64,000 bases of DNA from an uncultured Prevotellaceae bacterium (GCA_902788605.1 CADAKX010000043.1:1-64000); one strand, 5' to 3'. Shown: positions 45,456-54,542, numbered from the stretch's first letter. Numbers and translations: made by a program. The notes: generated from the letters alone by a model not told the origin.

Positions 45456-45489
45456 AAAAGCCCCGCCGGTTGGCGGGACTTTTCCTTTT
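45456..45489. terminator. Bidirectional terminator between trpB2 and hsp20
   Basis: AAAAGCCCCGCC-GGTT-GGCGGGACTTTT hairpin with T-runs either side. Confidence 0.9.
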
Positions 45490-45506
45490 ATTCTAAAGAA
45501 TGTCTC

Positions 45507-45932
45507 TTAGAGAATGTCTATCTGACGAGAGACTTTCACTTTCTCCTCAATAATCTTTGGCAGCTCAACGGTCAGTACGCCGTTCTCCACCTTGGCCGAG
45601 ATAGCATCCTTCTTAACGTCGTCTGGCAGAATCAGCGCCTGCTCGTACTTTGAGTAACTGAACTCGCGACGCAGATAACGCACGGACTTATCCTCCTCCT
45701 TCTTCTCGCTCTTCTGCTCCATCTTGATAATCAAGTTGCCCTCATCGTTGATGTGCACATTGAAGTCCTCCTTCTTCATGCCCGGAGCGGCCAACTCTAC
45801 AGTATAGGCCTTATCCGATTCCCTTACATTGATAGCAGGTGCGGTGCAGTTAGCACGCGGCATATAGTCGGTGTCAAAGAAGTCGTTAAACACTGCAGGA
45901 ATCCAGTTGTTTGTTCTCATCATTGGTGTCAT
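45507..45932 (-). CDS. Small heat shock protein (Hsp20/alpha-crystallin)
   Basis: A 141-residue chaperone that binds unfolding proteins. NWIPAVFNDFFDTDYM at the N-terminus, then the alpha-crystallin domain (VRESDKAYTVELAAPGMKKE, FNVHINDEGNLIIKM, and GVLTVELPKI), C-terminal IXI-like VSRQIDIL. GGAGG 8 nt before ATG 45932 selects that start over the one at 45986. Transcription appears to depend on a sigma-54 promoter upstream. Confidence 0.93.
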   Translation of the reverse strand: MTPMMRTNNWIPAVFNDFFDTDYMPRANCTAPAINVRESDKAYTVELAAPGMKKEDFNVHINDEGNLIIKMEQKSEKKEEDKSVRYLRREFSYSKYEQALILPDDVKKDAISAKVENGVLTVELPKIIEEKVKVSRQIDIL

Positions 45933-46004
45933 AGTTTTGTCCTCCAAAATATTTTTAATATTAAACATTTTAATCGTTTTGAGCATCTTGCTCGATAACT
46001 TCTA

Positions 46005-46020
46005 TGCAACATCAATGCCA
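46005..46020 (-). promoter_or_regulatory. Sigma-54 promoter for hsp20
   Basis: The minus strand reads TGGCATTGATGTTGCA: GG and GC separated by exactly 10 nt, matching the -24/-12 consensus TGGCAC-N5-TTGCA. Further upstream, plus-strand GACAAAATGTCA (46036-46047) and GACAAAATGACA (about 46055-46066) form a 12-bp direct repeat that could bind an enhancer-binding protein. Confidence 0.78.
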
Positions 46021-46094
46021 GCACAGAAAAGCGAGACAAAATGTCAGAACATACAGACAAAATGACACTCCCACGTATATATAAAAGATGTAGC

Positions 46095-46493
46095 CTACTT
46101 CTGCTTCAGCAAGTCGCGAATCTCGGCCAGCAGTTCCTCCTGGGTGGGACCCTTGGGAGCTTCGGGCTCGGGAGCGGGCTCTTCCTTCTTACGGTTCAGT
46201 TTGTTGATGCCCTTGAGCATCAGGAAAATACAGAAGGCCACAATGATAAAGTCAACGGTATTCTGGATGAAGGTACCATACTTCAGGACAGCAGCATCCT
46301 CGCCCTCACCAATCTGGAACACCAGATCCGTGAAATCCACGTTGCCCGTAACCATACCAACCAGCGGCATCAGCACATCATCGACCAAGCTACTAACAAT
46401 TTTGCCAAACGCAGCACCGATGATCACACCAACTGCCATGTCCATTACATTGCCCTTCATGGCAAACTCCTTGAATTCTTTAATAAATCCCAT
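46095..46493 (-). CDS. mscL: Large-conductance mechanosensitive channel
   Basis: A 132-residue inner-membrane channel releasing solutes on hypo-osmotic shock. [33 protein letters not shown] at the start includes the amphipathic S1 and TM1; TM2 is [19 protein letters not shown]; the C-terminal helix [14 protein letters not shown] forms the bundle. Length typical. Monocistronic; no obvious TAnnTTTG box. Confidence 0.96.
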   Translation of the reverse strand: MGFIKEFKEFAMKGNVMDMAVGVIIGAAFGKIVSSLVDDVLMPLVGMVTGNVDFTDLVFQIGEGEDAAVLKYGTFIQNTVDFIIVAFCIFLMLKGINKLNRKKEEPAPEPEAPKGPTQEELLAEIRDLLKQK

Positions 46494-46647
46494 AGTCGTA
46501 AACTGTTTAATTGGTTAATGTATAAATTGTAATCTATGTTTTGCAATCCAGTCGTTTCGAGCATGACAAGAATCACTTTTCTGGCGTCATTTTCACTTTT
46601 CACTTTAATTAAGACTGAATCTGGGTGCAAATATAGGAATTTTTTCG

Positions 46648-46655
46648 TAACTTTG
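46648..46655 (+). promoter_or_regulatory. -7 promoter box TAACTTTG for gap
   Basis: TTTTTTCGTAACTTTGCACG about 84 nt before the GAPDH ATG. Confidence 0.78.
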
Positions 46656-46738
46656 CACGCGAAACAAAAAAAAATTGCATAGAGAAAGCAAAAAAATAAC
46701 TCGATTTTTATTATAACCCTTTAATAAACTAAAGTAAA

Positions 46739-47764
46739 ATGACAAAAGTAGCAATTAACGGTTTTGGCCGTATTGGTCGTCTCGCATTCCGTCAGATGTT
46801 CGAGGCTGAAGGTTATGAAGTAGTAGCAATCAACGACTTGACAAGTCCTAAGATGCTCGCTCACCTGCTGAAGTACGATACCGCTCAGGGTGGTTTCTGC
46901 GGCAAGTTCGGTGAGAACAAGCACACTGTAGAGGCTGGTGAGGATTACATCGTTGTTGATGGCAAGAAGATCACTATCTATGCTATTCCTAACGCTGCTG
47001 AGCTGCCTTGGGGCAAGCTGGACGTAGACGTTGTTCTGGAGTGCACAGGTTTCTACACATCTAAGGAGAAGGCTTCTGCTCACCTGACCGCTGGTGCTAA
47101 GAAGGTTGTTATCTCAGCTCCTGCTGGCAACGATCTGCCCACCATCGTTTACAATGTAAACCACAAGACTCTGACTCCTGCTGACACTGTTATCTCAGCT
47201 GCTTCTTGCACCACCAACTGCTTGGCTCCTATGACCAAGGCTCTGAACGATTTCGCTCCCATCCAGAGCGGTATCATGACCACTGTTCACGCTTACACTG
47301 GTGACCAGATGATTCTGGACGGTCCTCAGCGCAAGGGTGATGTTCAGCGTGCTCGTGCTGGTGCTCAGAACATCGTTCCTAACTCAACTGGTGCTGCTAA
47401 GGCTATCGGTCTCGTTATCCCCGAGCTGAACGGTAAGCTGATCGGTGCTGCTCAGCGCGTTCCCACTCCTACAGGTTCTACCACCATCCTGCACGCTGTT
47501 GTTAAGGGTGAGGTAACTGTTGAGGGTATCAACGCTGCCATGAAGGCTGCTACCAACGAGAGCTTCGGTTACACTGAGGAGAAGCTGGTTTCTAGCGACA
47601 TCATCGGTATGAAGTTCGGTTCACTGTTCGACGCTAACCAGACCATGGTAAGCAAGATGGCTGACGGCAACTCACTCGTACAGGTTGTTGCTTGGTACGA
47701 CAATGAGAACTCTTACACTTCTCAGATGGTTCGTACTATCAAGTACCTCGCTGAGCTGAAGTAA
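46739..47764 (+). CDS. gap: Glyceraldehyde-3-phosphate dehydrogenase
   Basis: Glycolytic NAD-dependent enzyme, cytoplasmic. The 341-residue protein has [12 protein letters not shown] (NAD fold), the catalytic [12 protein letters not shown] (Cys near 158), and [16 protein letters not shown] at the C-terminus. Codon use (GCT/GTT-rich) differs from neighbours, as expected for a highly expressed gene. Monocistronic with strong promoter and terminator. Confidence 0.97.
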   Translation: MTKVAINGFGRIGRLAFRQMFEAEGYEVVAINDLTSPKMLAHLLKYDTAQGGFCGKFGENKHTVEAGEDYIVVDGKKITIYAIPNAAELPWGKLDVDVVLECTGFYTSKEKASAHLTAGAKKVVISAPAGNDLPTIVYNVNHKTLTPADTVISAASCTTNCLAPMTKALNDFAPIQSGIMTTVHAYTGDQMILDGPQRKGDVQRARAGAQNIVPNSTGAAKAIGLVIPELNGKLIGAAQRVPTPTGSTTILHAVVKGEVTVEGINAAMKAATNESFGYTEEKLVSSDIIGMKFGSLFDANQTMVSKMADGNSLVQVVAWYDNENSYTSQMVRTIKYLAELK

Positions 47765-47786
47765 TATTAGCCCAACAAATATGAAT

Positions 47787-47823
47787 AAAGCCGCCCAGAT
47801 TACTGGACGGCTTTATTTTTTTT
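47787..47823 (+). terminator. gap terminator
   Basis: AAAGCCGCCC-AGATTACT-GGACGGCTTT hairpin followed by ATTTTTTTTT. Confidence 0.9.
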
Positions 47824-47827
47824 ATAT

Positions 47828-47882
47828 GGAATTCTAGAAATGACTAGTAGAACTAGGTGAACTAGTAAAACTAGATATACTG
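47828..47882. repeat. CTAG-rich short repeat
   Basis: Five CTAG tetramers in about 45 bp: TTCTAGAAATGACTAGTAGA, then ACTAGGTGAACTAGTAAAAC and TAGATA. CTAG is normally rare in bacterial genomes, so a cluster is notable. Confidence 0.7.
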
Positions 47883-47884
47883 GA

Positions 47885-47921
47885 TAAAAGAAAGCCACCC
47901 TGCTCGCTTGCAAGGTGGCTT
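47885..47921 (-). terminator. Terminator of the glutamine synthetase gene
   Basis: GCCACCTTGC-AAGCGA-GCAGGGTGGC followed by TTTCTTTT on the minus strand. Confidence 0.85.
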
Positions 47922-47949
47922 GTCTCAAAAAAGAATCAGTATAATATGT

Positions 47950-50046
47950 TTATCGTATGAACAGCAACTCACGATACTTTGGCAGAGGCCAGAGGGCATC
48001 GTCAACGATGAGCTCGAGCTTGTCAATCTGATAGCGGATCTCGTCGAGATAGGGCTCCACCTTATCGTGGTAGGCGATAGCCTTCTCGTGTTCATCAGTA
48101 ATCTTGTTGGCCTTCTTGCGAGCCTCAACCAGTTCCTCAACGCCCTTCTCAATAGCTGAGGTGCGCTCAGAAATCTCCTGGATAATCTTCTTATTGCGGG
48201 CAGAGAGCTTGTCAGCGGTATCGATGGGGAACACCACAGACATGTGGTTCAGGTTGGTGAGCAACTCACTCTGGTAGCGTGTAGCCACAGGAATGATGTG
48301 GTTCATGCTGAGGTCACCCAGTACGCGAGCCTCAATCTGAATCTTCTTCGTGTAGGTCTCCCACTTCACCTCGTTGCGAGCCTCCAGCTCCTTCTTGGTC
48401 ATCACACCCAGACTCTCAAACATCTTGATGCTGGCCTCGTCGAGGTAACGCTCGAAGATCTTCGGGCAGCTCTTCTCAACGTCCAAGCCACGCTTCTCGG
48501 CCTCAGCCACCCATTCGTCAGAGTAACCATTACCATCGAAACGGATAGGCTTACAGGTCTTGATATCCTCACGCAGCACGTCGATGATGGCGTGGAAGGT
48601 AGCGCTGTGATCTGTACCCTTCAACTTCTCAGCGAACTCAGGGATGCGGGCATCCACACGCTTCTTGAAGTCAACCAGAGCCTCAGCAACGGCACTGTTC
48701 AGGGCAATCATGGCGCTGGCACAGTTAGCCTCAGAACCTACAGCACGGAACTCAAAGCGGTTACCGGTGAAGGCGAATGGAGAGGTACGGTTACGGTCGG
48801 TGTTATCGATAAGCAACTCAGGAATCTCAGGGATATCCATCTTCATGCCCTGCTTGCCAGCCATTGCCAGGAGGTCTTCCTTGTCAGCCTTCTCGATGTG
48901 GTCGAGCAACTCTGAGAGCTGTTTGCCGAGGAATGAAGAAACGATGGCAGGAGGTGCCTCGTTGGCGCCCAGACGATGAGCGTTGGTAGCACTCATGATA
49001 GAAGCCTTCAACAGACCGTTGTGACGATAGACACCCATCAAGGTCTCTACGATGAATGTAGCGAAGCGCAGGTTTGCCTCAGGAGTCTTGCCAGGAGCAT
49101 GCAGCAGCACACCAGTGTCGGTGCTCAAGCTCCAGTTGTTGTGCTTACCGCTACCGTTGATACCTGCGAAGGGCTTTTCGTGCAGCAGTACACGGAAGCC
49201 GTGCTTGCGGGCCACCTTCTTCATGACTGACATCAGCAACATGTTGTGGTCAACAGCCAGGTTGGTCTCTTCGAAGATAGGAGCCAGCTCAAACTGGTTG
49301 GGAGCTACCTCGTTGTGACGGGTCTTACAGGGGATACCCAACTCCAAGGCCTCAATCTCCAGATCCTTCATGAAGGCCTGCACACGCTCGGGAATAGAAC
49401 CAAAGTAGTGGTCATCCATCTGCTGGTTCTTAGCTGAATCGTGACCCATCAGGGTACGGCCAGTGAGCAGCAGGTCAGGACGGGCAGCATAGAGGCCCTC
49501 GTCCACGAGGAAGTACTCCTGCTCCCAACCCAGGTTAGATGTAACCTTCTTGACAGCGGGATCGAAATAGTGGCAAACATCCACAGCAGCCACGTTGACA
49601 GCATGCAGAGCACGCAACAGAGGTGCTTTATAGTCGAGTGCCTCACCGCTATAAGAGATAAATACGGTGGGGATACACAGGGTATCGTCGATGATGAATA
49701 CAGGAGAGGTGGGATCCCAGGCTGAATAGCCACGAGCCTCGAAGGTAGAACGGATACCACCAGAGGGGAATGAAGAAGCATCAGGCTCTTGCTGAACGAG
49801 CAGTTTGCCGCTGAACTCCTCAACCATACCGCCCTTACCGTCGTGCTCGATAAACGAGTCGTGCTTCTCGGCAGTACCCTCAGTCAGAGGCTGGAACCAG
49901 TGTGTATAGTGAGTGACGCCATTCTCGGTAGCCCACTGCTTCATGCCAGCAGCAACAGCATCGGCTACAGCTCTGTCAAGACGAGCGCCATTGTCCATTA
50001 CGTCAATCATCTTCTCGTACACGTCCTTGGGCAGGTACTTGTACAT
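47950..50046 (-). CDS. glnN: Glutamine synthetase, type III
   Basis: ATP-dependent ammonia assimilation to glutamine; GS-III is the Bacteroidota form. From the first ATG it is 698 residues, with THYTHWFQPLTEGTAEKHDS, EFSGKLLVQQEPDASSFPSG, GWEQEYFLVD, HNEVAPNQFELAPIFEETNL and AGINGSGKHNNWS. GS-III is usually about 725-730 residues, and the in-frame sequence upstream (50047-50184) encodes PLDVKAPSERPSEYFGKKVF, a conserved GS-III N-terminus, but contains no ATG, GTG or TTG. The true start may thus be non-canonical. A TAACTTTG box (50133-50140) lies in this region. Confidence 0.93.
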   Translation of the reverse strand: MYKYLPKDVYEKMIDVMDNGARLDRAVADAVAAGMKQWATENGVTHYTHWFQPLTEGTAEKHDSFIEHDGKGGMVEEFSGKLLVQQEPDASSFPSGGIRSTFEARGYSAWDPTSPVFIIDDTLCIPTVFISYSGEALDYKAPLLRALHAVNVAAVDVCHYFDPAVKKVTSNLGWEQEYFLVDEGLYAARPDLLLTGRTLMGHDSAKNQQMDDHYFGSIPERVQAFMKDLEIEALELGIPCKTRHNEVAPNQFELAPIFEETNLAVDHNMLLMSVMKKVARKHGFRVLLHEKPFAGINGSGKHNNWSLSTDTGVLLHAPGKTPEANLRFATFIVETLMGVYRHNGLLKASIMSATNAHRLGANEAPPAIVSSFLGKQLSELLDHIEKADKEDLLAMAGKQGMKMDIPEIPELLIDNTDRNRTSPFAFTGNRFEFRAVGSEANCASAMIALNSAVAEALVDFKKRVDARIPEFAEKLKGTDHSATFHAIIDVLREDIKTCKPIRFDGNGYSDEWVAEAEKRGLDVEKSCPKIFERYLDEASIKMFESLGVMTKKELEARNEVKWETYTKKIQIEARVLGDLSMNHIIPVATRYQSELLTNLNHMSVVFPIDTADKLSARNKKIIQEISERTSAIEKGVEELVEARKKANKITDEHEKAIAYHDKVEPYLDEIRYQIDKLELIVDDALWPLPKYRELLFIR

Positions 50047-50195
50047 TTTCTCACGATTGAAGACCTTCTTGCCAAAATACTCGCTAGGTCTCTCACTTGG
50101 TGCTTTTACGTCGAGTGGCTTCTTTTTGGTTGCAAAGTTATATCGTTCTGTCAGATTATCTTCTATTTTGTTAGCAACAAAAATCTAAAAACTTT

Positions 50196-51983
50196 TCACT
50201 TCTTACAATTTGAAAGCAAACCACCATCATTTTCTTTCAAAGTGTAAGTTTTATTAATGTAGTTCACAAACGCCTGATTCACCAATTTCACGCCTCCTGG
50301 CGTGGGATAATGGCCTGTGAAATACCAGTCGCCAGGGTGATTGGGGCATGCCTCGTGCAGTCCCTCGATGCTCTGGAACACCAGTTCGATGGGTGCCTTC
50401 ATATCAGCAGGGCGCAGCATCTCGACAATTTTCTGGTTGATCTCGTCGACGGTGAAGGGTGCATAGACAGCGCGTACGCAGTTCTCCATCTCCTCCTTCG
50501 GTTTCTCCAGCTCGCGCTTACAAGCCAGATAGGTGTCGTTAATCAACTGCCACATGCCGCGCTCCTCGATGAGCGCCATCGTGGCACGGAAGGCACAAAA
50601 CTCCTCCAAGCGAGCCATATCGATACCATAGTAGTCGGGATAGCGAATCTGGGGCGAACTCGACACCATCACAATCTTCTTGGGATGCAGACGGTCCAGA
50701 ATCTTAAAGATACTCTCCTTCAGCGTGGTGCCACGCACGATGCTGTCGTCGATAATCACGAGATTGTCTCTTCCTGCCTCCAGCGAACCATAGCTGATGT
50801 CATAGACATGAGCAGCCAAGTCGTTGCGCTCGCTGTTGTCGGCAATAAAGGTGCGCAGTTTGATGTCTTTCCACACCACCTTCTCTGTGCGCACCTCGCC
50901 ATGCAGTTTACGGAAGCCGTCGGTCATGCCATAGAAGGCCACCTCGGCTGTGTTGGGGATATATGAAAATACTGTGTTGGTTACGTCATAATCGATGGCC
51001 TTGAGAATGGCTGGCGTCAGCTGCTCGCCCAGACGCTTGCGCTCCTGATAGATATCACGATCGGAGCCACGACTGAAATAGATGCGCTCAAACGAACAGG
51101 CACTCAACTTCTGCGCAGGCATGATCTGCTCCAGTTTCATGTCTCCGCTCTTGTGGACAATCAGTGCCTGACCAGGCATCAACTCGTGCACATCCTCCGC
51201 CTGGATATCAAAGGTGGTCTGAAGCACGGGGCGCTCGCTGGCGATGGCGATAATCTCGTCATCGCGATAATAGAACGCCGGGCGGATGCCCCACGGATCG
51301 CGCACCGAGAACATCTCGCCCGAGCCCGTCAGTCCGCACATCACATAGCCGCCGTCATAGTGCTCCATCGTAGAGCGCAGCACGTTGGACATCTCCACAT
51401 GCTCATCAATATAATTGGTGATGTCGGTGCCCTTGAATCCCTGTGCAGTGGCCTGCTGATAGAGACGCTCCACCTCGCGGTCCAAGCGATGTCCCATCAG
51501 CTCCAGCGTGATGTAAGAGTCACCATAGATACGTGGACTCTGTCCTTGCTCTGTCAGGAACTGAAAGACCTCGTCGATATTCGTCATGTTGAAGTTGCCG
51601 CACAGACACAGGTTCTTGGCACGCCAGTTGTTGCGGCGCAGGAAAGGGTGTACAAACGTCAGTCCACTCTTGCCTGTGGTCGAGTAGCGCAGGTGGCCCA
51701 TCAGTAACTCCCCCTTCATCTCCTCGGTTACTCTCGAGAAAATCTCCGTAATAGCACCTTTACCCTCGGCCTTCTCACGGAACATATATTCCGTGCCTGG
51801 CTCGTTGGTCAGACTCACCGAGGCGATACCAGCACCCTCCTGTCCACGGTTGTGCTGTTTCTCCATCATCAGATAGAGTTTGTTGAATCCATAGGCCCAT
51901 GTGCCGTATTTCTTCTCGTAATAATCCAGGGGCTTCAACAGGCGAATCATCGCCACGCCACACTCATGCTTTAACTGCTCCAT
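50196..51983 (-). CDS. Amidophosphoribosyltransferase-type class II glutamine amidotransferase (PurF-like)
   Basis: First step of purine synthesis by family: PRPP plus glutamine to phosphoribosylamine. The 595-residue protein begins MEQLKHECGVAMIRLL, so Cys8 would become the N-terminal nucleophile after removal of a short propeptide. The NTN domain has EKQHNRGQEGAGIA and FHPLRR-like LTFVHPFLRRNNW; the PRTase domain has VIIDDSIVRGTTLKESI (PRPP-binding). Longer than E. coli PurF (505), as is typical for this Bacteroidota paralogue. Lies 27 nt downstream of pyrG and shares its operon. Confidence 0.88.
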   Translation of the reverse strand: MEQLKHECGVAMIRLLKPLDYYEKKYGTWAYGFNKLYLMMEKQHNRGQEGAGIASVSLTNEPGTEYMFREKAEGKGAITEIFSRVTEEMKGELLMGHLRYSTTGKSGLTFVHPFLRRNNWRAKNLCLCGNFNMTNIDEVFQFLTEQGQSPRIYGDSYITLELMGHRLDREVERLYQQATAQGFKGTDITNYIDEHVEMSNVLRSTMEHYDGGYVMCGLTGSGEMFSVRDPWGIRPAFYYRDDEIIAIASERPVLQTTFDIQAEDVHELMPGQALIVHKSGDMKLEQIMPAQKLSACSFERIYFSRGSDRDIYQERKRLGEQLTPAILKAIDYDVTNTVFSYIPNTAEVAFYGMTDGFRKLHGEVRTEKVVWKDIKLRTFIADNSERNDLAAHVYDISYGSLEAGRDNLVIIDDSIVRGTTLKESIFKILDRLHPKKIVMVSSSPQIRYPDYYGIDMARLEEFCAFRATMALIEERGMWQLINDTYLACKRELEKPKEEMENCVRAVYAPFTVDEINQKIVEMLRPADMKAPIELVFQSIEGLHEACPNHPGDWYFTGHYPTPGGVKLVNQAFVNYINKTYTLKENDGGLLSNCKK

Positions 51984-52017
51984 TAATGTTTAATGTTTAA
52001 TCTTTAATGTTTAATGA
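51984..52017. repeat. TTTAATG heptamer tandem repeat between pyrG and purF-like gene
   Basis: Plus strand: TTAATGTTTAATGTTTAATC + TTTAATGTTTAATGATTG, four 7-bp units. The same array in the opposite orientation lies between gltD and gltB (61167-61204). It includes the pyrG stop codon region. Confidence 0.8.
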
Positions 52018-53678
52018 TTGCAGGCTTTAATAAAACTCATAAACAAGGGATGGGGATGCAGCACCGTGGAAGAATACTCTGGATGGAACTGCGTGCCGAT
52101 GTACCAGCGCTTCTCAGGAATCTCCACGATCTCCACCAGGTTGGCGGCAGGATTGATACCCACGCACTTCATACCCTTGGCCTCGTACTCCTCCTGATAT
52201 TTGTTATTGAACTCATAGCGGTGACGGTGGCGCTCAGAAATCAATGTCTCGTCGCCATAGGCCTCGTAAACCTTACTGCCTTTTATCAGCTCACACTCAT
52301 AGGCTCCCAGACGCATGGTACCGCCCATCTGCGTGATGGATTTCTGTTCCTCCATGATATCAATCACGTTATGTGGCGTCTTGTCGTCCATTTCCGCACT
52401 GTTGGCATCTTTGTAACCCAGTACGTTGCGGGCAAACTCGATGACCATCATCTGCATGCCCAGACAGATGCCGAACGTTGGGATATCGTGCGTACGGGTG
52501 TATTCCGCAGCAATGATCTTGCCTTCGATGCCACGCTGACCGAAGCCCGGACAAATCAGCACGCCCTGCATGCCCTTCAGTTTCTCTGCGATATTCTCCT
52601 TTGTCACTTCCTCACTGTTGATGAAGTGGATCTTCGCTTTCACATTATTATATATACCAGCCAGGTTCAGACTCTCGCGAATGCTCTTATAGGCATCCTG
52701 CAGGTCGTACTTGCCAACGAGACCGATGTGTACCTCTTTCGTGGCGTTGCGCTGCTTGTCGAGGAAGTCGTGCCAGGGTTTCATTGCAGGTGTCTCACCC
52801 ACGGGGATGCCAATCTTACGCAGGATGGCGGCATCCAGTCCCTGATGCTGCATGCTGACGGGCACCTCATAGATAGAGGGCATATCCTCGCTCTGCACCA
52901 CGCACTCCAGATCCACGTTACAGAACGATGCCACCTTCATTCTCATGCCATCGTCCAGATGACGCTCTGTGCGCAGCACCAGGATATCGGGCTGGATACC
53001 CATGCCCTGCAGTTCCTTGACGGAGTGCTGTGTGGGCTTGGTCTTCAACTCATCGGCAGCCTTCAGATAGGGCACGTAGGTCAGGTGCACACAAACGGCG
53101 TTCCTACCCAACTGCCAACGCAACTGTCGGATGGCCTCCATAAAAGGTGCACTCTCAATATCGCCGATGGTGCCACCCACCTCAGTGATAACGAAGTCGA
53201 AAACCTCTCCCGACCTCCCCAAAGGGGAGGAGGTGCTATCGCATACCGAAGCCGAAGGCCACTCCCCTCCTTGGGAGGGGTCGGGGGAGGTCCTCAGCAT
53301 TCTGCGCTTAATCTCATCCGTGATATGGGGCACCACCTGAATGGTCTTGCCCAGATAATCACCACGGCGCTCGCGGTCAATCACCGTCTTGTAGATACGT
53401 CCGGTAGTAATAGAGTTGTGACGTGTGGTGTGAATACCCGTGAAGCGCTCATAGTGGCCCAGATCCAGGTCGGTCTCCATACCGTCGGCCGTCACATAGC
53501 ACTCGCCATGCTCATAGGGGTTCAGCGTACCTGGGTCGATGTTAATGTAGGGGTCAAACTTCTGGATGGTTACTTTATAGCCGCGTGCTTGCAGCAATTT
53601 TCCGATGGAGGCGGAGATGATGCCTTTTCCCAACGAGGAAACGACACCGCCTGTAACAAAGATGTATTTTGTGTCCAT
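52011..53678 (-). CDS. pyrG: CTP synthase
   Basis: Makes CTP from UTP, ATP and glutamine. 555 residues: KYIFVTGGVVSSLGKGI (P-loop), DPYINIDPGTLNPYEHGECYV, and the C-terminal class I GATase triad in FGICLGMQMMVIEFARN (Cys) and FHPEYSS (His, Glu). A foreign segment of about 30 residues (RTSPDPSQGGEW...SPLGRSGE, encoded by 53203-53294) sits between RRML and DFVITEVGGTIGD, where other CTP synthases have about 8. Start at 53678 is fixed by the promoter box at 53703. Heads the operon with the PurF-like gene. Confidence 0.95.
   Translation of the reverse strand: MDTKYIFVTGGVVSSLGKGIISASIGKLLQARGYKVTIQKFDPYINIDPGTLNPYEHGECYVTADGMETDLDLGHYERFTGIHTTRHNSITTGRIYKTVIDRERRGDYLGKTIQVVPHITDEIKRRMLRTSPDPSQGGEWPSASVCDSTSSPLGRSGEVFDFVITEVGGTIGDIESAPFMEAIRQLRWQLGRNAVCVHLTYVPYLKAADELKTKPTQHSVKELQGMGIQPDILVLRTERHLDDGMRMKVASFCNVDLECVVQSEDMPSIYEVPVSMQHQGLDAAILRKIGIPVGETPAMKPWHDFLDKQRNATKEVHIGLVGKYDLQDAYKSIRESLNLAGIYNNVKAKIHFINSEEVTKENIAEKLKGMQGVLICPGFGQRGIEGKIIAAEYTRTHDIPTFGICLGMQMMVIEFARNVLGYKDANSAEMDDKTPHNVIDIMEEQKSITQMGGTMRLGAYECELIKGSKVYEAYGDETLISERHRHRYEFNNKYQEEYEAKGMKCVGINPAANLVEIVEIPEKRWYIGTQFHPEYSSTVLHPHPLFMSFIKACNH
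53203..53294. repeat. In-frame palindromic element with inverted ends inside pyrG
   Basis: Ends ACCTCCCCCGACCCCTCCCA and, inverted, ACCTCTCCCGACCTCCCCAA, about 30 bp each, flank a 30-bp core with CCTTCGGCTTCGG. It resembles a small MITE. The first half is almost identical to the gltB element at 63938-63973. Confidence 0.85.
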
Positions 53679-53702
53679 AAAACGAATGTATTTTATGGAC
53701 TG

Positions 53703-53710
53703 CAAAGTTA
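53703..53710 (-). promoter_or_regulatory. -7 promoter box TAACTTTG for pyrG
   Basis: TAACTTTGCAGTCC on the minus strand, 25 nt before the ATG at 53678. It excludes the longer start at 53705. Confidence 0.8.
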
Positions 53711-53897
53711 CGCATTATTCCGCTTTCGAGCCGAAAAGCGTCCCGTTTTTCAATCTACATTTTCGCCAGAAATAACAATCTGCAAGAAAAGGAATGTATT
53801 TTCTTGCAGATTACTATCGGTTTTTCAAAAATACGCGTCCATTTATTACAAACTGTCAAAGACAAGCAAAAGCGTTGGATAATCAAAAGAATCTTTG

Positions 53898-53905
53898 TAT
53901 CTTTG
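53898..53905 (+). promoter_or_regulatory. -7 promoter box TATCTTTG for the ECF sigma operon
   Basis: TTTGTATCTTTGCAGGC, 113 nt before the sigma factor ATG; the leader (53912-54017) has no gene. Confidence 0.75.
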
Positions 53906-54017
53906 CAGGCAAAAAAAGAAGAGACGATTACGTTAAAGAACCTTAAACATCAATGATGATGCGTTATGTTTTGCGGCGTTGATTGTTATATAGGCAAAAA
54001 CCATACGTAAAACGTTT

Positions 54018-54542
54018 ATGCAAGAAGCACTATTTACAGATGTAGTTACCCGCCTGCGCCCACAACTCATGAGTCTTGCACGCGGCATCCTCCACGACGA
54101 CGAGGAGGCGGCAGATGCCGTACAGGATGCACTTGTCTCGCTATGGCGCATGGGCGACAGGGTACAGCAGGCCACAGAGGCCGAACGACTGGCGATGCGT
54201 ATCACACGTAACGTCAGCCTGAACAAGCTAAAACGCCGGTCCTTTGTCATTGCCGCCCTGGACAACATGCCCAGCGACACGGTTCGTCCGCTGACAGCCC
54301 GACAGGACAATCCGCATGAAAGCATGGAGCGACAGGAAACGGAACGCCAGGTCAACGACGCCATTGCGGCCCTACCTAAGAATCAGCAGGCAGTCATTCT
54401 GCTGCATCACATGGACGGTCTGTCCTATCAGCAGATTGCGGCTATACAGGGAAGCACAGAGAGTGCTGTCCGCATGACTGCCAGTCGCGCCAAGGCGAAC
54501 CTTATGACTAGTTTAAAACAACCAAAACAAGAAGCATCATGA
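54018..54542 (+). CDS. ECF-type RNA polymerase sigma-70 factor
   Basis: A 174-residue ECF sigma factor. Region 2 is seen at residues 10-75 (RLRPQLMSLARGILHDDEEA, DAVQDALVSLWRM), region 4 at 110-165 (AIAALPKNQQAVILLHHMDG, SYQQIAAIQGSTESAVRMTA). Directs transcription of a surface-related regulon. It overlaps the next gene by 4 nt (ATGA) and belongs to a sigma/membrane/outer-membrane trio. Confidence 0.93.
   Translation: MQEALFTDVVTRLRPQLMSLARGILHDDEEAADAVQDALVSLWRMGDRVQQATEAERLAMRITRNVSLNKLKRRSFVIAALDNMPSDTVRPLTARQDNPHESMERQETERQVNDAIAALPKNQQAVILLHHMDGLSYQQIAAIQGSTESAVRMTASRAKANLMTSLKQPKQEAS

Noticed and set aside
53131..53340. Plus-strand frame within the pyrG repeat insertion
   Set aside because: It is antisense to a clear pyrG frame with all motifs, so it is a shadow.
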